NCBI GenBank assembly: GCA_007695035.1
Contig: REEO01000056.1
Span: forward strand, 1 to 64,000
Direction of reading: 5' to 3'
DNA from: Saprospirales bacterium
Lineage (GTDB): Bacteria; Bacteroidota; Bacteroidia; Chitinophagales; Saprospiraceae
Length of the DNA: 64,000 nt
How positions within the stretch are numbered: position 1 is the stretch's first letter; each line of letters starts with the position of its first letter. Made by a program: the position numbers and the translations under genes. Below, in pieces: positions 1 to 7,888 of this stretch. Under the pieces are notes generated by a model. That model was given only the letters and a program-made list of their open reading frames with translations. It did no database searches and was not told the origin of the DNA.

Positions 1-1
1 C

Positions 2-48
2 GGGCGGACAGGAAAGAGCTCCGAAATGCCCCACGTTTCTTAGCTGGA
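2..48 (+). repeat. Left flanking repeat of the FGE-like gene
   Basis: This stretch shares the blocks GGGCGGACAG and CCCCACGTTTCTTAGCTG with 794-889, in the same order and orientation, although the spacing differs (about 20 bases here, about 70 there). Both copies are followed by a GTTAGC-containing tail. The two copies bracket one gene, so they look like the borders of a cassette or small insertion. The ACGTTTC segment can pair with the nearby GAAACCGT, giving a small hairpin. The identity of the element is unknown. Confidence 0.55.
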
Positions 49-73
49 AACCGTTAGCCATTAGAAAAACAAC

Positions 74-785
74 GTGGATACAATAAACAGTAGAATTGAT
101 AAGGTAGTACTTGAGGACTTGTTTCTGACCATTCCGACAGGAACCGTGGATATGAGGGACGACCGAATCAAAGAATCCTGGTCGGTCGACATAGATTCCT
201 TTCATCTCTTTAAATATCCAATAACGCAAGAAATCTATAGAGCAGTAACTAAGGAGAAACCTTCAACATTCAATGGCGGTAGATTGCCAGTTGAAACAGT
301 TTCCTGGCTTGATGCGGTTATCTTTTGCAACAGACTATCTGAATCCCTGGGAAAAGAAAAATGCTATACCATTGACTTAAAAACCGGGGAAGTTGCATTG
401 AATTCAAGAGCAAGCGGAATACGTTTACCGACAGAGACTGAATGGCAGTATTGCTTGTCAGGCGGGAACTACTAACATAAGGTACGGAAAACTGAATGAA
501 ATTGCCTGGTTTAAAGAGAACTCCAACAATCGGACCCAGGAAGTTGGACAAAAGAAGCCTAACGAGTGGGGGCTTTATGAGATGTTGGGGAATGTTTGGG
601 AGTGGTGTTCAGACATTTATGACGAAAATGTTTACGGAACTTATCGGATTTTTCGTGGTGGTGGTTGGTGTGACCAGGAAAGGAGTGTAATGGCGACAAC
701 TCGTAGGAGAAGTCATCCTTTATCGTTCAAAATTGACGATTTAGGATTCAGAATAGCAATGAATACAACAGCCAACACAACCTAA
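74..785 (+). pseudogene. Formylglycine-generating-enzyme-like (SUMF1/FGE-sulfatase domain) protein, frameshifted
   Basis: The reading frame opens at a GTG (74) and shows the FGE-sulfatase (SUMF1) fold: a YPITQEIY segment near the start, PVETVSWLDAVIFCNRLSE, then RLPTETEWQY. Here the frame breaks into a stop at 473-475. Removing one T from the TT at 451-452 restores the family sequence YACQAGTTNIRYG and continues through NEWGLYEMLGNVWEWCSD and FRGGGW to the stop at 783-785, about 236 residues in all. Family members either oxidise a sulfatase cysteine to formylglycine or do other chemistry; no sulfatase is nearby and the substrate is unknown. There is no signal peptide. The gene sits between two related repeats and beside other degraded genes, so decay is likely, but a base-calling error is also possible because the rest of the frame is undamaged. 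Confidence 0.8.
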
Positions 786-793
786 GAGTACAT

Positions 794-889
794 TGGGCGG
801 ACAGTGGTTCCTGAAAGATTCATTCTCCATGGCTACCTTTGTCGCTGGGAGAAAGGAAAATGCTTCAAAGCCCCACGTTTCTTAGCTGT
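794..889 (+). repeat. Right flanking repeat of the FGE-like gene
   Basis: This copy carries the GGGCGGACAG and CCCCACGTTTCTTAGCTG blocks of the repeat at 2-48 with a longer spacer, and is followed by a GTTAGCAGCCATT tail comparable to GTTAGCCATT after the left copy. The arrangement repeat-gene-repeat is cassette-like, but I could not fit complete integron attC core sites (RYYYAAC and GTTRRRY) with pairing arms. Confidence 0.5.
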
Positions 890-1037
890 GGCAAGTTAGC
901 AGCCATTTAAAAAGAACGACCAAAGTACCCAACCAACCAACCCCATATCTCTGAAGCAATAAGCATGGATCAAAAAATTGGCCTTCATTTACCATGTAAG
1001 AGCATGCCAGAGGTGCTATGTGGCATAAGCCATGATT

Positions 1038-1133
1038 CCAAATGGGGTCAGCATGCTCCGGATTTTTCACCCAAATGGGGTCAGCATGCTCCGGATTATT
1101 GTTTGAAGGGTGGCAGCTTGCTCCGGTATTTCC
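1038..1133 (+). repeat. Cluster of three about 32-bp tandem units (IS-end-like)
   Basis: Three units starting near 1040, 1073 and 1104 share the core GGTCAGCATGCTCCGG; the third is GGTGGCAGCTTGCTCCGG and ends in CGGTATTTCC. Their period is 32-33 bp. Multiple short repeats at an end are known for IS21-family insertion sequences, so this may be a solo end left after loss of an IS. A second cluster in the same orientation lies at 2434-2556, and a single unit at 20271-20293. The IS21 assignment is an inference from architecture only. Confidence 0.6.
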
Positions 1134-1198
1134 ACATAAAACACAGACCAGCCTATTGGTAATTCTGTAGGCAGGATGACGGGTAATATACATCCCCT

Positions 1199-1435
1199 AG
1201 CCTTCATGCTGTATCTCGGAAAGCCGCGGAAAAAGCTCAGATAAATCCCTGGGCTACCGTGCATACATTGCGTCACTTCTTTGCTACCCGATGCTTACAG
1301 AACGGAATGAATTAGCGCCAGATTAAGGTGATGTTGGGCCACTCCAGTCCCAAAACCACCCAGATATACATTCATGTACTGGAAATTTCCTATAAAGTGT
1401 TGAAAAGGCCACTGGATTTGATGGAAAATGTTTAG
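1199..1435 (+). pseudogene. Tyrosine recombinase (phage integrase family) remnant, C-terminal catalytic part
   Basis: Read in one frame, this stretch gives AEKAQINPWATVHTLRHFFA, then NGMN, an in-frame TAG at 1313-1315, then RQIKVMLGHSSPKTTQIYIH and a terminal TAG at 1433-1435. These are the catalytic boxes of XerC/XerD-type recombinases: the HTLRH box with the second arginine, LGHSS with its histidine, and the nucleophile tyrosine in IYIHV. The N-terminal SAM-like domain and the first catalytic arginine are absent upstream, and the TAG replaces a codon that is normally leucine (NLRQIK). It is therefore a dead fragment. It lies just before the toxin-antitoxin pair and within the repeat-rich patch, so it probably belonged to the mobile element that brought this region in. 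Confidence 0.85.
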
Positions 1436-1630
1436 CTTTGAGTATAAAATACTTGTATTTGTCATCCGGTCGTTCTGACATAGGGGAAATATGCGAATGT
1501 TTGTGGGGTGTTGCGGGTATAGCGATGTTGGCGGCAAGCACAGACATTGAACAGATAATGAACCGATCAAAGAGGAAAAAATGTTATCTTGTCATCAAGA
1601 ACAAGTTAGCGCAACAATAAATGATTAACA

Positions 1631-1855
1631 ATGAAAACGTTAACAATAAATCTGCCTGAAGAAGTTGAACTTCACAAAGTCAAAATGATCATAGCAGCAT
1701 CATTGTTTGAACAAGGGATCCTGTCATCAGGCCAAGCTGCTGAGTTAGTTGGAATAACAAGAAGGCTGTTCTTGGAGGAAGTTGGAAAATACGGCGTGTC
1801 AATTTTTGGAGAGACAGTGGAAGACCTTGAAAAGGTTGGAGATATAGGATTGTAA
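1631..1855 (+). CDS. UPF0175 family antitoxin
   Basis: This 74-residue protein begins MKTLTINLPEEVELHKVKMI and contains ILSSGQAAELVGITRRLFLE, the small helix-turn-helix-like core of UPF0175 proteins, the usual partners of DUF3368 PIN toxins. It should bind and neutralise the toxin encoded 6 bases downstream and probably represses the shared promoter; both roles are inferred from the family. The ATG at 1631 gives the full family start. The pair is the only intact protein-coding unit between the two IS-end-like repeat clusters, which suggests it was maintained after the surrounding element decayed. Confidence 0.85.
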   Translation: MKTLTINLPEEVELHKVKMIIAASLFEQGILSSGQAAELVGITRRLFLEEVGKYGVSIFGETVEDLEKVGDIGL

Positions 1856-1861
1856 GCGTCC

Positions 1862-2317
1862 ATGAAAGTAATTATTGCTGATACAAGCTGTCTGATAATC
1901 TATCACAAGATTGGTCAATTTGGAATACTCAAGAAGACATTCACTGATTTAATCGTGACAAAAGAGGTGGCGGAGGAATTCGGAGAATTGCCCAATTGGG
2001 TGACAATCAAAGAAATTACAGATAAGGAGCAATATTTTAAATTGGCAAAGGATCTTGGAAAAGGGGAGGCAAGTTCTATTGCCATAGCTTTAGAATTTGA
2101 TGATAGCCTGCTGATAATTGATGAAAAGAAAGGAAGGAAAATAGCTGAAGAGTTGAGAATTGAGATAATAGGATCATTGGGGGTGCTAATTAAGGCTAAA
2201 GAAAGAGGAATAATAAAATCGGTTAGAGATATTCTAACCTTAATTGATAAAACGAACTTTCGGATATCCCAATCTATCAGAGAAAAGGTATTAAAGGAGT
2301 CAGGAGAATTAGAATAG
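1862..2317 (+). CDS. DUF3368 / PIN-domain toxin (VapC-like)
   Basis: This 151-residue protein shows the PIN-like layout of DUF3368: an N-terminal acidic strand IIADTSCLIIYHKI (Asp7 as first metal ligand), KEVAEEFGE (central glutamate), KGEASSIAIALE (acidic helix) and LLIIDEKKGRKIAEE (C-terminal acidic ligands), then IGSLGVLIKAKERG. These acidic residues fit a metal-dependent RNase active site. The length is normal and there is no damage. It follows the UPF0175 antitoxin by 6 bases, the standard antitoxin-first order. The RNA target is unknown. Downstream lies a long-loop hairpin and then degenerate repeats. Confidence 0.85.
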   Translation: MKVIIADTSCLIIYHKIGQFGILKKTFTDLIVTKEVAEEFGELPNWVTIKEITDKEQYFKLAKDLGKGEASSIAIALEFDDSLLIIDEKKGRKIAEELRIEIIGSLGVLIKAKERGIIKSVRDILTLIDKTNFRISQSIREKVLKESGELE

Positions 2318-2337
2318 GGTGCCAACCGCCAACACTA

Positions 2338-2378
2338 GCTACCTGTCCATGCCTCCATTCGTCGGCACGGCAGGTAGC
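2338..2378. repeat. Inverted repeat (GCTACCTG / CAGGTAGC) after the toxin gene
   Basis: GCTACCTG at 2338-2345 pairs perfectly with CAGGTAGC at 2371-2378 around a 25-base loop that itself contains GTCC and GGCAC. It lies 20 bases past the toxin stop. It has no T-run, so it is a weak terminator candidate; it may equally be part of a dispersed palindromic repeat or a transposon border. Confidence 0.5.
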
Positions 2379-2433
2379 CCAACCGTTGCACCAATTTATT
2401 CTCAAAGGTGGGGTTGGATGGGTGGATACATTC

Positions 2434-2556
2434 CAACAGGGTTCAGCATGCTCCGGATTTTTGATCAAAGGGGGTCAGTATCTGCCGGATTGTCAGAAAA
2501 ACCAAAGTGAAAAGTTACTGGATTTAGGGGGTCAACTTGCTTCGGTATATCCAGCG
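2434..2556 (+). repeat. Second cluster of degenerate IS-end-like units
   Basis: Three units resemble the cluster at 1038-1133: GTTCAGCATGCTCCGGAT near 2441, GGTCAGTATCTGCCGGAT near 2472, and GGTCAACTTGCTTCGGTAT near 2529. As in the first cluster, the last unit ends in CGGTAT followed by TCC. The cluster has the same orientation as the first one, so the two are not the inverted ends of a single intact element; they look like two separate relics or an internally rearranged one. Confidence 0.55.
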
Positions 2557-2597
2557 GGAGCCTTTCCAGACATTGAACTTTCAACTGTCTAACGCCC

Positions 2598-4922
2598 TCA
2601 CCTCACCACCATAATCTTCCCCACCTTCCCCTCAGGGCTGTCCAAACCACTGGCCCGGGTGGTGGCAAATATCATATAGACCCCGGAGGTAGTTTTTCTG
2701 CCCTCCAGGTCGCGTCCGTTCCAGATCGCTTGGCCTCCATTGGCGACAGTTTCATAGACCAGGTTTCCGCGAACGTCAGTTATTTTGACGCGGGCATCGC
2801 GGGCAAGGCCTCGGATGGCGATAGGGCCCTCGTATTCGGGTCGCACGGGATTAGGAAACACGGTGACACTGCTTTCGTGGGTGCGGCCTCCGGCCGTGGC
2901 ATCAGAGCGATAGGACATAATGCCTTTTGAAGTGCCGATATAGACCTCACCGGATTTTTCGTTGATGGCCAGAGATACGATGTTGTTGTCAATAAGTGGG
3001 CTGTTGCTGGTGTTGAAGTAGGCGATTTGTTCGTCACCGTTGGGAGATTGCAAGAAGAGGCCGTTAGTGGTTCCAAACCACTTGCGGTTGGCTCCATCGA
3101 CTGCAATCGCCTGTACCCGCTCACCGGTGAGTAATTCGGCGAGAAAACCATCCACCTCTACCCGCCTACGGGATCCCGGACAGTTGCCGTCAAAAACAGC
3201 GGAGGTGCAGTCGAAAACCACCACCCCATCCGTGGTCCCCACCCAGACGCTGCCATTCAGGTCGGTGGTAACACTTAGCACCTGATTGTTGGGCAGGTTT
3301 GAATTCCCACTGGTGAGAATTTTAAGTCGCTCATCTGAGGGGTCTGACAGTTGGCCCTCGTCAAAAACCACCAATCCGGCCCCTCCATCCCTGACCGCTA
3401 TCCATTTGTACCCATTCCGGTCGATATCCAGGTCGGTGAGGAATTTGAAATTGGGTACATTGAAGGAATGGCAGTTCATCTCGCTATCAAACATGACGAT
3501 AGGTTCCGGGGCGCCATCATTGGTTACCCACAGTCTGTTTAGCTGATCGAATTGCATTCCTGAAATCCGCTCCCGGAGGTTTTCAGGTACGAACATCTGC
3601 AGGCAGGAATTGGACGAATCGTATATCTTAATATCATCTCCATCCACCTCAATAAGCCCTCTCCAAAAGGTGCCGATGTAGAATTTTTCATTGGATGGAT
3701 GTGTTATTATCTGGTAAAAATCGAACATAGTCGGATCGGAAAATTCCGGGGTATTGGAGGGATTGTAGGCGGACCACCTTCCGTCCTTATAAATGAAGTA
3801 TCCATCCGTCCTAAACCGGTACAGGAAGATGTCGGTAACTCCCCCGGAGGCGACATAGAGCACATCGTCCCGCACGTCCATATCCGTCACATTGGATGAA
3901 AAGGGAGAATTGGGGTAGTATTGGTCACAATTGTCGTAGGGCGGCCTGGAAAAACGGATTCCCCTGAATTCGTCCCCGATGTAAGCCCTTCCGTTCGGAC
4001 CCACCTCAATGTTGGTAATCTGGTTGAAACAATTGGTGCTGATTTCCATAATCTGGCCGTCGCGGTCGAGCAATACCCCCCGGTCTCTGGAACATCCACT
4101 CAGGCATTCCCAGCCGATGGCCAGATAAACCCCGGATGTGCGAAGAAACTTTGGCCTGAAACCGCTCTCACTCATGATGGGGTAAAAATCGTCCCCTTCG
4201 CTGGCAAAGACATCCTCTCCGGTCGCAATGTAGAGTTTGCCTTCGAATGCCGCACTGCCCCCCGAGTAAAATTCACTCTCCGGAAGGCCGTTTGCTTCAC
4301 CAATCCGAACCCATCTGGTAAAGTCCTGATGGTTAAATCCGGAAGTCGGTGCTCTGAAAAGCCCGTTTTCGGTGGACATGTAAAAATGCCCCTGAAACTC
4401 CGTGAGGTCAAATACATCGGTATTGGTGATCAGGCTGAAGCCGAAACTCAGTGTCTCAAGGTCAAACTGCACCAATCCGAAGTTGCTGTTGAAATAAATG
4501 CGGTTCTGATTGTCAAAGGAAACCTGATTGATACGCCGGTCACCGGAGACCAGCGTGCTGTTCATGATTTCTGGAAAATTGATGATCTCGTCCTCGAATA
4601 TCAGGTCGATATTGGTATTGCTGTAAACGACGATCAGCACCTCCATTTCCTCGTGGTATCGTATTATGCGAGGTTCAGCATCACTGAGTCCATCCACCGT
4701 GGTGAAAAACTGGAAGTCAAATTGGTTTTCTTCCGGTAGTTTGAGAATTCCCAGGTCACTGGCGTAATAGACATTTCCATTGGCGACGGCCACATCTTTC
4801 CCGGAGTTAAAGGGAAAATGGGCTTTCCACTGCCCAATGGCCACTTCCTGTTGAGCATTCAGCAAAAACGGAACTCCCGCAATAAGGGAAACCACCGTCA
4901 GCATCTTAATTATTCCTTGCAT
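2598..4922 (-). CDS. porZ: PorZ-like T9SS surface beta-propeller protein
   Basis: This 774-residue protein has a signal peptide (about residues 1-24, ending LLNAQQ), then IGQWKAHFPFNSGKDVAVAN, the characteristic opening of the PorZ N-terminal propeller. Many two-component-regulator-type propeller repeats follow (for example VWVGTTDGVVVFD, KWFGTTNGLFLQ, VYIGTSKGIM). The last 95 residues are an Ig-like C-terminal signal domain beginning VTVFPNPV and ending GKVGKIMVVR. In Porphyromonas, PorZ is a surface component of the type IX secretion attachment complex that supplies anionic LPS to PorU; the same role is inferred here. It is monocistronic, with no other T9SS component adjacent. The ATG at 4920-4922 gives a good signal peptide. 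Confidence 0.8.
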   Translation of the reverse strand: MQGIIKMLTVVSLIAGVPFLLNAQQEVAIGQWKAHFPFNSGKDVAVANGNVYYASDLGILKLPEENQFDFQFFTTVDGLSDAEPRIIRYHEEMEVLIVVYSNTNIDLIFEDEIINFPEIMNSTLVSGDRRINQVSFDNQNRIYFNSNFGLVQFDLETLSFGFSLITNTDVFDLTEFQGHFYMSTENGLFRAPTSGFNHQDFTRWVRIGEANGLPESEFYSGGSAAFEGKLYIATGEDVFASEGDDFYPIMSESGFRPKFLRTSGVYLAIGWECLSGCSRDRGVLLDRDGQIMEISTNCFNQITNIEVGPNGRAYIGDEFRGIRFSRPPYDNCDQYYPNSPFSSNVTDMDVRDDVLYVASGGVTDIFLYRFRTDGYFIYKDGRWSAYNPSNTPEFSDPTMFDFYQIITHPSNEKFYIGTFWRGLIEVDGDDIKIYDSSNSCLQMFVPENLRERISGMQFDQLNRLWVTNDGAPEPIVMFDSEMNCHSFNVPNFKFLTDLDIDRNGYKWIAVRDGGAGLVVFDEGQLSDPSDERLKILTSGNSNLPNNQVLSVTTDLNGSVWVGTTDGVVVFDCTSAVFDGNCPGSRRRVEVDGFLAELLTGERVQAIAVDGANRKWFGTTNGLFLQSPNGDEQIAYFNTSNSPLIDNNIVSLAINEKSGEVYIGTSKGIMSYRSDATAGGRTHESSVTVFPNPVRPEYEGPIAIRGLARDARVKITDVRGNLVYETVANGGQAIWNGRDLEGRKTTSGVYMIFATTRASGLDSPEGKVGKIMVVR

Positions 4923-5334
4923 TCTAATGTATTTTTTCTCTCCGCCAAAACTTCGGCATATGCCACCCTATTTTAACCAGAAACACCAATTCCATTAAGT
5001 GGAATAATTTTCAATCCCGGTCATTCAACTTTCCCGGCCTGCAGCAACCTTTTGAAAGCAAAAAACTAACGGTTCGGGAATCTTCGATGTTATCAACCCG
5101 GTAAAATTAACGAGTCACCCAGATTCATACCATCTTTCCTCTAATTGGGTAAGATACTACTACAAAAACCAGTGATTTTTGATAAAAAGGCAGGAGCCAG
5201 ATGTTAGGAAGCCGCTTTTTTCCGTAATTTTGAGCTCCCTGGGAAACCCAGCAATTTTTTTGTGGGTTATTAATACGATTCCGGTAGTCAGCGTTATGGA
5301 GCCGGATTCACATTTTTTTGAAAAAATATTTTTG
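4923..5334. other. Divergent intergenic region, no gene seen
   Basis: This is the control region between porZ (minus) and the persulfide dioxygenase fusion (plus). It is AT-rich. An in-frame extension of the downstream gene back to 5179 is open but has no family similarity. I found no clear TAnnTTTG box, repeat or RNA structure. Confidence 0.5.
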
Positions 5335-6765
5335 ATGAGTACGAAGAGTTGGGAAGTCGAGCAGATCTACACCGGTTGCCTATCGCAGGGTTCATATTAT
5401 ATCAGGTCCGGCAGGGAAGCGGTGGTAATTGACCCACTCAGGGAGACAGCGCCCTATTTGGAACGTGCAGAGCGGGATGGCGTCGAGATAAAGTACATTT
5501 TTGAAACCCACTTTCACGCGGATTTTGTTTCAGGCCACCTGAACTTGGCGAGAAAAACCGGTGCCCCCGTAGTCTTTGGTCCCAAAGCCAATCCATCCTA
5601 CAAAGCATACATAGCCGAAGACGGAGAGATTTTTGAATTCGGCCACATCAAGATTAAGACCCTGCACAGTCCCGGTCACACCCTGGAGTCCACCTGTTGG
5701 CTTTTACTGGATGAAAACAACAGAGAGCGAGCCATTTTTACGGGTGATACACTCTTTTTGGGTGATGTGGGCAGGCCGGATTTGGCGCAGGACGATTCGG
5801 ATTTGACCTCGGAAGACCTGGCCGGAATGCTCTACGACTCCCTACATGAAAAAATAATCCCACTGCCCGACGATGTGATCGTATATCCCGGCCACGGAGC
5901 CGGAAGTGCATGTGGTAAAAACATGATGAAGGAAACCCAGGACACCCTGGGCAACCAAAAAAAGGTAAACTACGCCCTCAAGGCAAATACCAAAGAGGAG
6001 TTTATCCGGGCAGTTACAGAGGGCATCCCCCCTCCACCAGCCTATTTTTCGGAAAATGTCAATCTCAACAAAATGGGTTGTCCTGATCTGGAAGCGGTCA
6101 TGGAGAAAAGCCTAAATCCACTAAGCCCGGGAAGTTTAGTGGAATTGGCAAGTAGGCATTGTGCAGTAATACTCGACACCAGATCACCCGCTGACTTCTG
6201 CAAAGCATTTATTCCCTGTTCCATTAATATTGGTCTGCAGGGACGTTTTGCTCCCTGGGTCGGGGCGGTGCTTGAAAACATTAAAAAGCCCATACTGCTA
6301 GTGTGTGATGATGATTGCGAAAAAGAGGCTATTATGAGGCTCTGCAGAGTGGGTTTTGACAATATCCTCGGATACCTGGATGGCGGTATAAAAAGATGGA
6401 AAAAATCCGGCAGACCACTCGACCGCATTGAACGCGTAACGCCCGAGGACCTCGGAGAGAGTTTGAAAAACGGGGATGAACTGGAACTCTGGGACGTGCG
6501 CACAGCTGCTGAATTTGCGAATTTGCGGATAAAAGGCTCTGTAAACAGACCACTGGGCTCCATCAATGATTGGAGTTGCAGAAGAACAAGAGGGAAAATC
6601 CTCGTGCTTTATTGTGCCGCCGGATACAGAAGTATGATAGCGGCCTCCATTCTAAAAGCCAGAGGTATTCACAATTTTGTAGAGGTCGATAAGGGCTTTA
6701 ACTTCATTAAGCAACTCGACCTGGAGTTTGAGAGCGATGAAAAAGCGGGCCTCCAAACAGTTTAG
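5335..6765 (+). CDS. Persulfide dioxygenase-like MBL-fold protein fused to two rhodanese domains
   Basis: The 476-residue protein starts MSTKSWEVEQIYTGCLSQGS. Residues 1-250 form a metallo-beta-lactamase domain of the ETHE1/persulfide dioxygenase type, with HFHAD (His59, His61, Asp63), SPGHTLEST (His115) and TGDTLF (Asp138) as iron-site residues. Residues about 265-375 form a first rhodanese domain whose loop VCDDDCEKEA lacks the normal active-site pattern. The second rhodanese domain (about 380-465) has an intact CAAGYRS loop with Cys427. CstB- and PRF-type fusions oxidise persulfides to sulfite and pass sulfur to thiosulfate; that role in sulfide detoxification is inferred. I chose the ATG at 5335 because the 52 codons upstream (to 5179) match no family sequence. 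Confidence 0.88.
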   Translation: MSTKSWEVEQIYTGCLSQGSYYIRSGREAVVIDPLRETAPYLERAERDGVEIKYIFETHFHADFVSGHLNLARKTGAPVVFGPKANPSYKAYIAEDGEIFEFGHIKIKTLHSPGHTLESTCWLLLDENNRERAIFTGDTLFLGDVGRPDLAQDDSDLTSEDLAGMLYDSLHEKIIPLPDDVIVYPGHGAGSACGKNMMKETQDTLGNQKKVNYALKANTKEEFIRAVTEGIPPPPAYFSENVNLNKMGCPDLEAVMEKSLNPLSPGSLVELASRHCAVILDTRSPADFCKAFIPCSINIGLQGRFAPWVGAVLENIKKPILLVCDDDCEKEAIMRLCRVGFDNILGYLDGGIKRWKKSGRPLDRIERVTPEDLGESLKNGDELELWDVRTAAEFANLRIKGSVNRPLGSINDWSCRRTRGKILVLYCAAGYRSMIAASILKARGIHNFVEVDKGFNFIKQLDLEFESDEKAGLQTV

Positions 6766-6891
6766 TATCAACCGGTATAGCTGATTAAAACCAACGGTAG
6801 GCAATACGCAAGGGCCACAGACCTAAATATACCGTATTTACTCTAATAATTCAGAGCAAATGCTTTTCTTTGCAATCTCAAATATCGAACA

Positions 6892-7017
6892 ATGGAAAAT
6901 TCTGACAAAAATTACAGCCGGAGAGGTTACGCCCTGATGATCTGGATTATCCTAATCATTTTATTGGCAATTCTCGTGATATATGTGTACAGGAAAAACT
7001 TCGTTCTGGAGTTTTAA
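6892..7017 (+). CDS. Small single-pass membrane protein
   Basis: This 41-residue open frame encodes a charged N-terminus (MENSDKNYSRRGYA), one strong hydrophobic helix (about residues 15-33, MIWIILIILLAILVIYVY) and a short basic tail RKNFVLEF. Small proteins of this layout are common in Bacteroidota, but I do not recognise a family and assign no function. It lies between the persulfide dioxygenase fusion and tRNA-Asn, on the same strand as both. A weak TTTTCTTTG box lies about 25 bases upstream of the ATG. Confidence 0.55.
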   Translation: MENSDKNYSRRGYALMIWIILIILLAILVIYVYRKNFVLEF

Positions 7018-7044
7018 AGGTAGGCGAAAAAAATATTCATAATA

Positions 7045-7076
7045 TTTGGTCAGTTAATTGACCAGCAATATCTTTG
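7045..7076 (+). promoter_or_regulatory. Bacteroidota-type promoter of tRNA-Asn
   Basis: TTTG at 7045-7048 (minus-33 element) and TATCTTTG at 7069-7076 (TAnnTTTG minus-7 box) are 20 bases apart, the consensus for the Bacteroidota housekeeping sigma factor. The tRNA begins 17 bases after the box. Confidence 0.75.
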
Positions 7077-7092
7077 CGTTTCATTTTGAAAA

Positions 7093-7166
7093 GCCTCCTT
7101 AGCTCAGCTGGTTAGAGCGGCGGACTGTTAATCCGTAGGTCCAAGGTTCGAGTCCTTGAGGGGGCG
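7093..7166 (+). tRNA. tRNA-Asn (anticodon GTT)
   Basis: The 74-base cloverleaf has acceptor strands GCCTCCT and AGGGGGC (one G-T wobble), D arm AGCTCAGCTGGTTAGAGC, anticodon arm with CGGACTGTTAATCCG (anticodon GTT) and T arm CAAGG-TTCGAGT-CCTTG. The discriminator base is G, as usual for tRNA-Asn. The CCA end is not encoded, so it must be added enzymatically. Confidence 0.95.
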
Positions 7167-7172
7167 CAACTA

Positions 7173-7206
7173 AGGTCATCCAATTCACTTTGGGTGGCCT
7201 TTTTTA
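7173..7206 (+). terminator. Intrinsic terminator after tRNA-Asn
   Basis: AGGTCATCC pairs with GGGTGGCCT (9-bp stem with T-G wobbles) around a 10-base loop and is followed by a T-run. It lies 6 bases after the tRNA. Confidence 0.8.
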
Positions 7207-7339
7207 TTTCCGGCTTCCAAAACTTTTTTGCCAATCTACCTCCACAGATCGGTACCATTCCTTCAAATCTCTGATTTAAGCCCAGTTTAAATCATTTGAT
7301 TTACAGGCAAAACATTACTTTTGTATAAATACCGGAAGT

Positions 7340-7888
7340 ATGAGCAAGGCAAAAGAACTAAAGTCAGGGGTTCGGATGCGACCACGGTTCAGGCTGGAAT
7401 CTACCATGAGTCCTGAGGAAATAGGAGAGGCCATTCGGACTGAACTGAAAAGAGAAGACTCTATGGTCCGAGGAACCGTAATTACGGGCCACATAGAGCT
7501 GTCTATGAAAGAGCAGTACCGGAAGCCCTGGTCACCCATTCTCACCCTGGAGATAATCCCGGGGGAAGAAGGCAGAGGCAGTATTGTCAAGGGCCTGTAC
7601 GGACCGGCACCCGGCATTTGGACCCTGTTCATGTTTTTGTATATCACCGGTGGTTTCTCCATATTCATCCTGCTGTTTTGGGGCCTTGCCTACTACAGTT
7701 TGGACCGCCCCGCTCCCATGCTGTGGGGCATAATTCCAGCATTGCTGTTGCTATTTGGCCTTTGGCTTTCCGCCAAAACCGGTCAGCGCCTCTCCAGCCA
7801 TCAGATTGACAACCTCCACGAAGCCCTCACCAGCGCCCTGAATAATCCACAGAATGACATCGAAAATGATGTGAAAATCCTACCGTAG
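7340..7888 (+). CDS. Conserved hypothetical membrane protein
   Basis: This 182-residue protein has a soluble N-terminal part (1-90) with the segment STMSPEEIGEAIRTELKRED and beta-rich VRGTVITGHIELSMKE, two transmembrane helices (about 92-119 and 126-144), and a helical C-terminal tail (SSHQIDNLHEALTSALNN). The layout suggests a cytoplasmic ligand-binding-like domain anchored in the inner membrane, but I do not recognise the family. A TACTTTTG minus-7 box at 7316-7323, with TTTG at 7295-7298, lies just upstream of the ATG, implying its own promoter and a very short leader. Confidence 0.75.
   Translation: MSKAKELKSGVRMRPRFRLESTMSPEEIGEAIRTELKREDSMVRGTVITGHIELSMKEQYRKPWSPILTLEIIPGEEGRGSIVKGLYGPAPGIWTLFMFLYITGGFSIFILLFWGLAYYSLDRPAPMLWGIIPALLLLFGLWLSAKTGQRLSSHQIDNLHEALTSALNNPQNDIENDVKILP

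Noticed and set aside
2-889. Integron attC sites around the FGE-like gene
   Set aside because: GTTAGC ends are present, but I could not find the matching RYYYAAC core or paired L and R boxes, so a firm attC call is not justified. The repeats are reported as unknown.
1038-1133. CRISPR-like short repeats
   Set aside because: There are only three units with 8-10 base gaps, no constant spacer length near 30-40 bases and no cas genes. They fit IS ends better.
3921-4739. A 272-codon plus-strand frame inside porZ
   Set aside because: It lies completely opposite the coherent porZ frame, whose signal peptide, propeller repeats and T9SS domain fit a known family; the antisense frame shows no domain and is a composition shadow.
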